From: Parietichytrium sp. I65-24A
Lineage: Eukaryota; Sar; Bigyra; Thraustochytrida; Thraustochytriidae
Assembly: GCA_012862575.1 (NCBI GenBank)
Contig: BLSF01000013.1
Location: 186,001-250,000, forward strand
DNA: 64,000 nt
Direction of reading: 5' to 3'
Shown here in pieces: positions 59,683 to 64,000 of this stretch. Both the position numbers and the translations under genes were made by a program. The notes beneath the pieces were generated by a model, which searched no databases, was not told the origin of the DNA, and was given only the letters and a program-made list of their open reading frames with translations. How positions within the stretch are numbered: position 1 is the first letter of the stretch; each line of letters begins with the position of its first letter.

Positions 59683-62600
59683 GGTTTGTATTGGTTGGCT
59701 GAGTTTCCTAACTGCTAGTGGCTTTCCTCCCTTCCAACTTTCTCCTTCTGTGACTGGGTAAGAGTACTGAGTACCACGTTCCTTCCCTCCTGTCTCTCAG
59801 ACGCTCCCCCTCTCTCTCTCTGTCTTTGGTCTCTCAGTGCTGGCGATGCTAGCTAGCTAGACCGGTTGTGAGGGCCGCGGCAGGAGAAAGCGGTGCCGGC
59901 CGGTATACAGTGAAACACAGAGAGGAGGAGAATGTGCGATTCTTTTCTTTTTCTTTCTCTGAGAAGCCTCGACGTTGTGGAGTTTCAACCCTTTCCTTTA
60001 GCGCCCTCACAATTGAATCCCTCGCCCTCTGTAGACGACGGAAGATGTATTATAATTAAGTGTGATGTTCCCTCCTTCTCCCTCCTCCTCTTGCTACCCT
60101 GTCTCTCTCATCTCCTCTGTAGGGCCTCTGGTTGTCTGTGAGGGGGTTACTAGATTTTATGGCCTCTTCTACCAGGAGTCAGGGTTATCAGTCTCTACTA
60201 TTCAGAGACAAGCGAGAGACTGGCGGGAGGACAGTGGGGAATAAATTGACGGTACTGTTACAATGCTTGGTTGTGAAGATCGATCACTCGTTAAACCAAT
60301 GCATATTCACCCAGAGAACCTGTCCTTTGAGTAAAAGTTAAGCCCATTTGCGAATGTTTCTTTTTCACTGTCAATGATGGGCTTTGCTTGTTTGTTTGTT
60401 TGTTTCTTTTGTTTGTTTGTTTCCACGGAACCAACGCTCATCTCAGAAAGTTGCTTAGCGCTAGTCCAAAAGTCGGTGGACATAGTCGCAAAAAGTAAGA
60501 CCCTGTTATGAAACGATTTCGTGTTTGTGAGATTTCTCAGCCACACGTGTACTAGCACTAGCCACTGACGATCATAGTCTGGACTACAGGTACTGTAGCG
60601 GAATGGTTTGGAACACAACAACACATCGCTCTCGTTTTCAGCGTGAGTTGTCAAAATTGTCTTGGCAACTGCGGCCTTTTCAAAATTAAAAACGCTCAAT
60701 GAACCATTTGAAAGATAGAATGATAGGAATTCAGGACCTGATAAATGCAGCTCGAAAATCATGGAAGTGGGAGAGTAGATCGTTTGTTGATTCTGTGAAA
60801 GTCAGGGGATGTGGTTGGCTGGTTGGTTGGTTCACTCATGTTGGGATAGAAGCCGAGTAACAATCTATGTAGAGCCGAAGTATGGAGAAGAGAATGTATG
60901 ATACTGATTACCGAGTACTGGTACTGTACTATTGCTAACTAATATCGCGCCAGTAAGCTCGAGCAAATTTGAACGTCTTCCGATGCGGTTTCCGAATGCC
61001 GAATAGATCTATAGATCTGTGCGCTTCGAATCAACTCACATTCACCGTCGTCTTGCGCGGCAGTCGACGTGCCAGGATTAAAAGAAAGGGCATTTTGCAG
61101 TTTGCGGCAGGTCCGTATGTTTTTCCAACTCGTGATGGAGCACCTGCGCACGACGCCTGCAAGTTCGGTTGTCCATGGATTGCGGCGCAAGTCCTGCAAG
61201 TGGAGGACTCTGTTTCCTTCCTTTGAACGTCATTGAACATCATTGAACCTTTGAACTTGAAGAGGCAGCTAAAAGCAAGTGAGCGACCCCGTGCGTCCCA
61301 AGAATTCCCAAGAAATCCACGCAACACGATGATCCGTTCGCTGCCGGCAGAGCTGAGCAACTGTAGGAGAGGTCAAAAACCAAACTGTCGTCCCTCGCAG
61401 TCTCTTAGCATGAAATTTCCCGTGCCTAGCGAAATCGGCAACATCCTACTAGATGACGGACAGCGGAGCTACAAGTCATGGCGCATTGCTAGGAAGAGGT
61501 TCACTCAGTCGGCTCTAATTCGCTTTCTCACAAGTGCACATGTGTGTGTGGTGAAGTGTGCTTTTTCAGGCTCTCTGCATTTGCAGCATTCAGAACTCCT
61601 TGCCAGAAAAGCTCATCGTCAGAAGCGGAAGGAGCCAAACTCTGAGGTAACTTATACACAGTAACTTAGATGGCAGACAATTTCTTTTCATGCATGAGTG
61701 TGAGGGCGTCTAGAGCCATAGCCTATCTATCGACTTCGTTTTCAAGTATGTGTATAGTACTCTAGTATTAGTGCCATACTGTCAGATTGGTTTTGCAAGT
61801 GTGCGAAAAAGATTCGGACTAACGAGCCCGAAAGAGGGTCTTGTCAGTCTTGTCAGAAAGAGACGGGAGCAAGGAAGGGCCATGCGAAGCATTTTTTCTT
61901 TTCTCTAATTATAAATATGCAGTGTTGTTAATCATCGAATTGCGCTCACTTGCAAACAAAAGGAAGCGTCGCGGTACAATTGAGCGCCTGGTACTCAGTT
62001 CTCATGTCAGTCGTCAGAATTCAGAATTCAGATTACCGGGAGGGAACCTAGGGAGCAGTAACTTTCGTAGTTGTCTTGGGAGTTGGAAGCGTGCCATTCA
62101 CAAAACTCGCCTTCTATGTCCCTGGCGTGCACGTTCCACTGATTGCCAAAGAATAATAATGACATTGCGTGAAAAGCCTGAAACATGAGCACTAGCCAAG
62201 AGAGAGAAAAGGTTGGAATTTCAACCTAACCTGTGATGAGGGCCCCGAACAGATCAGAAAAAAAAATTAAAAAAAAAGCCGAAATTGCGCGTTTAGGGGC
62301 CAAGGAATCAAAAGAATGTCAAGAAGATCTCACCACCTTCGCTTCTACCGGGCTTTCAGAATAAACAGATCCCACCGACTACACTACGACTCCCTTCATT
62401 CATTAATTCCAAGTTTTTTAAAATACTGCTTTTGCGAATTTGGCTCGAAAAGCCGAAAGGCAACACTCTCAGTCTGCATTCGAGACCGCAATTCACGGAG
62501 GTCTGCTTGGACGTGCACAGTGCTACAATACCACGGTTGTTGGCAACAACAACCACAACGTCTCACTGGAGCGCTAGTGTAAATAATGCATTTGCGCCAG

Positions 62601-64000
62601 CCCTTCACCTCCTCAAAATCTTCCTCCCATTTCTTCCCTTCACCCTTTCTTCTTCCTTCTGACCCGAAGAGGTGGGACCACCCTATGTTTAGTCAAGTCA
62701 GGCTATAAATCTGCGAAGGTACTCTACTCAAGCCTAATGACAACTGCTATTTTACTTCTGTCAAAGCCTCGAATCGAGCCTTTTCGTTTGTCGAGAAATG
62801 CGGCGCAGTCTCAGGGTGTGCATTCTCTGCAATGTATTTTTGTTCATTTTTGCCTTCAAGAAATGGCTCTTTTATCCCTCCGCGGCCTGCGCAGAGAACG
62901 CGCTTGATGCCGCTTGCAGAGTTTAGGACTTTGCTGGTTGATAGTATACTCGGGAGCAAGAGTTGTTGCAACTGTGGTCACTTGGAGCTTGGAAGAAGGG
63001 CGCGCTCGTGTTCGCCCATGTTCGCCCTGACGAGACCACGTGACGCTGAGGCATCAAAGGCAAGGCTTGCTCCAATGGCAAACTTTCCCATCTAGTAGAA
63101 TTGCTTTTTAAACTTTTAAAAAATTGAAAATTGAAAAGAAAGAAGGTAAGAAGGAAAACGAAGAAACAACTGCTTGCCCGCTCCCAACAGAGAAGACAAG
63201 ACCCTCTCACGAAACGAAGCCTTTTCAACCTTGGCAAAAGAGAAGGGTTCGAGCCCACCTCGTGTTGCAAGTAGGCTCAATCAAACATTTTGCGTCCGTC
63301 TGTACTCCTCGCCCAAACAAGGTGCGTTCCAGGACGCGGCAATCTTGCCAAGTTTTGGCACGATCACTATGGAGTAAAGTCTATGACACAAGGTTCGAGA
63401 ATCGAGATGTCCAGCGCCGCAAATCAGACCGAATTGCGTTCAGATTCTCCGACTTTACTTGTTCGCCAAGCCGTCCTTTTCCGATCGCTGTCTCGATCAT
63501 CAAACACACGTCTGCGTACGGTCATTCAAATCAAAGGGTCTTCATGCGGAGGCTTTGACAGGCACTCTGCCACTAGTACGTGCAGCGCTGACGGCGGACT
63601 GTGGACATATGCGTCGTGTTCGCACACGAGAACCTTGGTTTCGTTGACTCGGATCCCCCGAACTACTTTTTGGAAAGCATGAGAACATAGAGGCTGCAAT
63701 AGAACCCGCCAGTCGTGAGCGGGTACTAAAACCCGCAGTACTCACAGAACGTACTTCACTAAGCCTTGAACAAATCCAGACCGCTTGAAACTGGACCTTT
63801 CTTCCCTCACCTTCTTGCGCCCTCGTATTGGCGTCCTTGTTGCCCAACGCAAAGCCTTTGACCTTGCGAAAAGATGATATTGCCATGCTGACAGGAAGTT
63901 CCCGCACCTGCACACTCTCTGCGACTCTGGTGCGCAGCGCGGCTTGCGTGATCAGGAGGCGAATGTGTGGAGAGGTTTGCCAAACTTGAGTTTCACTCTT

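Larger units (their letters stand above)
58895..64000. other. 5.1 kb without a supportable gene
   Basis: The longest frames (about 100-150 codons) resemble no protein and overlap low-complexity sequence. Simple repeats: (TGAC)n at about 59437-59465, (TC)n at 59651-59680, (TTTG)n at about 60388-60422, and A-rich 62260-62277. TATATAAAAGTTATATATG at 59559-59577 is TATA-like. CAGAATTCAGAATTCAG is at 62015-62031. It may hold the promoter of the gene at 57170-58894 and, at the right end, a gene whose body lies outside. Confidence 0.4.

Noticed and set aside
60307-60762. 151-codon minus-strand frame
   Set aside because: Part of it is made by the TTTG repeat; the rest resembles no protein. A random frame of this length is expected in 5 kb.
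63243-63260. GGGTTCGAGCCC, a T-arm-like palindrome
   Set aside because: Only about three base pairs of stem and no D-arm or anticodon arm upstream.
1-64000. Transposons, LTR or virus-derived elements, and rRNA genes
   Set aside because: No transposase, reverse transcriptase, integrase or capsid-like frame, no terminal repeats with target duplications and no rRNA core sequence were seen in any frame.

Overview
The window is nuclear DNA from a gene-dense, intron-poor single-celled eukaryote. Several long single-exon genes (SMC4, 1,331 aa; two genes of 1,320 aa each) alternate with eukaryote-only families: 26S proteasome subunits, condensin, LIM and SPX domains, and F-box/WD40 proteins. Only five introns can be supported. 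They are 72-184 bp long, all start GTAAGT or GTGAGT and all end in AG. A CC2D2A-like ciliary transition-zone gene implies a flagellated life stage. I infer a free-living heterotrophic protist, with a thraustochytrid-like stramenopile as best guess. That placement is an inference at roughly even odds; nothing here proves it.

Layout. 1-15 kb: the 3' part of a tricorn-like protease, condensin SMC4, the proteasome ATPase RPT1 (two exons), a secreted cyclophilin (two exons), an NTAN1-like N-terminal amidase and proteasome subunit beta-4. 15-23 kb: a CC2D2A-like gene, then a 166-bp segment present twice and ending at the only ambiguous base (20381), then about 2.9 kb with no convincing gene. 23-35 kb: an F-box/WD40 protein, a bacterial-type alpha/beta hydrolase, a voltage-gated K+ channel (two exons), a DCAF12-like WD40 protein, a TIR-like/transmembrane/glycine-rich membrane protein and a class-IV aminotransferase-like protein (two exons). 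35-59 kb: a pseudokinase with ARM repeats, an EF-hand/TPR protein, an STK16-like kinase, an SPX membrane protein, a DNAJC25-like J-protein, a PH-LIM-PH protein, a TRAIP-like RING protein and a protein of unknown function. 59-64 kb: no gene I can support, mostly microsatellites.

Working together. Genes are mostly in divergent or convergent pairs with 0.3-2.4 kb between them, so many spacers must hold two promoters. Protein turnover is over-represented: tricorn-like protease, RPT1, beta-4, NTAN1-like, F-box/WD40, DCAF12-like and TRAIP-like, 7 of 21 genes. The strongest candidates for something undescribed are the TIR-like/TM/glycine-rich protein (30593-32239), the ARM-repeat pseudokinase (35065-39027), the NTAN1-like protein with Ser at the expected catalytic Cys, and the eukaryotic tricorn-like protease. 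Family names come from reading the translations and remembered family sequences; no database search was run.
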